Shown: one piece after another, positions 63,943-64,000 of the stretch
Position numbering within the stretch: the stretch's first letter is position 1
How the letters are laid out: the number at the start of each line of letters is the position of its first letter
Source: Arthrobacter sp. 35W
Lineage (GTDB): Bacteria; Actinomycetota; Actinomycetes; Actinomycetales; Micrococcaceae
Assembly: GCF_000482545.1 (NCBI RefSeq)
Contig: NZ_KI519454.1
Location: 1,958,954-2,022,953 of the forward strand
Direction: 5' to 3'
Length of the DNA: 64,000 nucleotides
Program-made: the position numbers and the translations under genes
Notes under the pieces: model-generated
The model's database searches: none
Told to the model about the DNA's origin: nothing
The model's input: only the letters and a program-made list of their open reading frames with translations

Positions 63943-64000
63943 TGGGGAACTCACTTCTCTCGACGTCATTACAAAGTTTCTCGCTGGACCGGCAGATATT

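Overview
The window is high-GC actinobacterial chromosome, best matched to Micrococcaceae (Arthrobacter in the broad sense). Reasons: mycothiol-linked enzymes (mycoredoxin, S-(hydroxymethyl)mycothiol dehydrogenase), a phosphatidylinositol-phosphate synthase-type PgsA, a DUF6504-DnaE2 pair, a class Ib nrdHIEF operon, the nadD-rsfS-gpgP and rplU-rpmA-obgE-proB-proA gene orders, frequent GTG/TTG starts, and intrinsic terminators with long perfect stems. No rRNA, integrase, IS element or CRISPR array was seen. Most of it is ordinary core chromosome with a few accessory insertions.

Layout. 0.1-2.9 kb: GntR regulator and ribokinase divergent from a nucleoside hydrolase, with a perfect GntR-type operator between them (ribonucleoside salvage). 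3.1-7.4 kb: thrS-HIT-pgsA-pdxS on the minus strand. 7.5-11.4 kb: SOS-type DUF6504-dnaE2 operon with a LexA box. 11.6-13.4 kb: acetyltransferase, VOC protein and an SRAP protein. 13.5-15.7 kb: mycothiol redox and formaldehyde genes. 15.7-19.6 kb: lipoate-ligase-like protein, thioesterase, VTT membrane protein, nucleoside deaminase and patatin phospholipase, the last preceded by a 19-codon leader ORF. 19.9-23.1 kb: fatty-acyl-CoA ligase, then a small membrane-protein cluster ending in DUF1206. 23.6-24.8 kb: an isolated protein with a Vps62-like segment and an aerolysin-like C-terminal part.

24.9-29.7 kb: nrdH-nrdI-nrdE-nrdF interrupted by a free-standing GIY-YIG/NUMOD3 homing-endonuclease gene between nrdE and nrdF. 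30-33.5 kb: LysR regulator, SDR and aldehyde dehydrogenase. 33.8-37.4 kb: metF and metE behind a structured leader. 37.6-42.9 kb: a six-gene MoxR/Bat operon. 43-47.2 kb: small protein, ROK repressor, phosphotransferase, rRNA methyltransferase-like protein and YchJ protein. 47.3-50.3 kb: a translationally coupled type III polyketide synthase, methyltransferase and FAD hydroxylase. 50.5-54.5 kb: cold-shock gene, isochorismatase-like hydrolase, DUF6318 lipoprotein with a PKD-like secreted protein, esterase, and a stand-alone Vsr nuclease. 54.6-54.9 kb: two identical tRNA-Ala(GGC) genes. 55-64 kb: gpgP, rsfS, an Ala/Pro-rich tail-anchored protein, nadD, a small His-rich membrane protein, proA, proB, obgE, rpmA and rplU.

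Most notable observations: the homing endonuclease inside the essential RNR operon; the Vps62/aerolysin-like protein; apparent mosaic codon usage inside dnaE2; a decamer (CTGCGAGCGC) found six times, all on the plus strand, encoded through unusual codon choices; and candidate structured leaders of metF and the cold-shock gene. All calls come from reading the sequence; no database search was possible.
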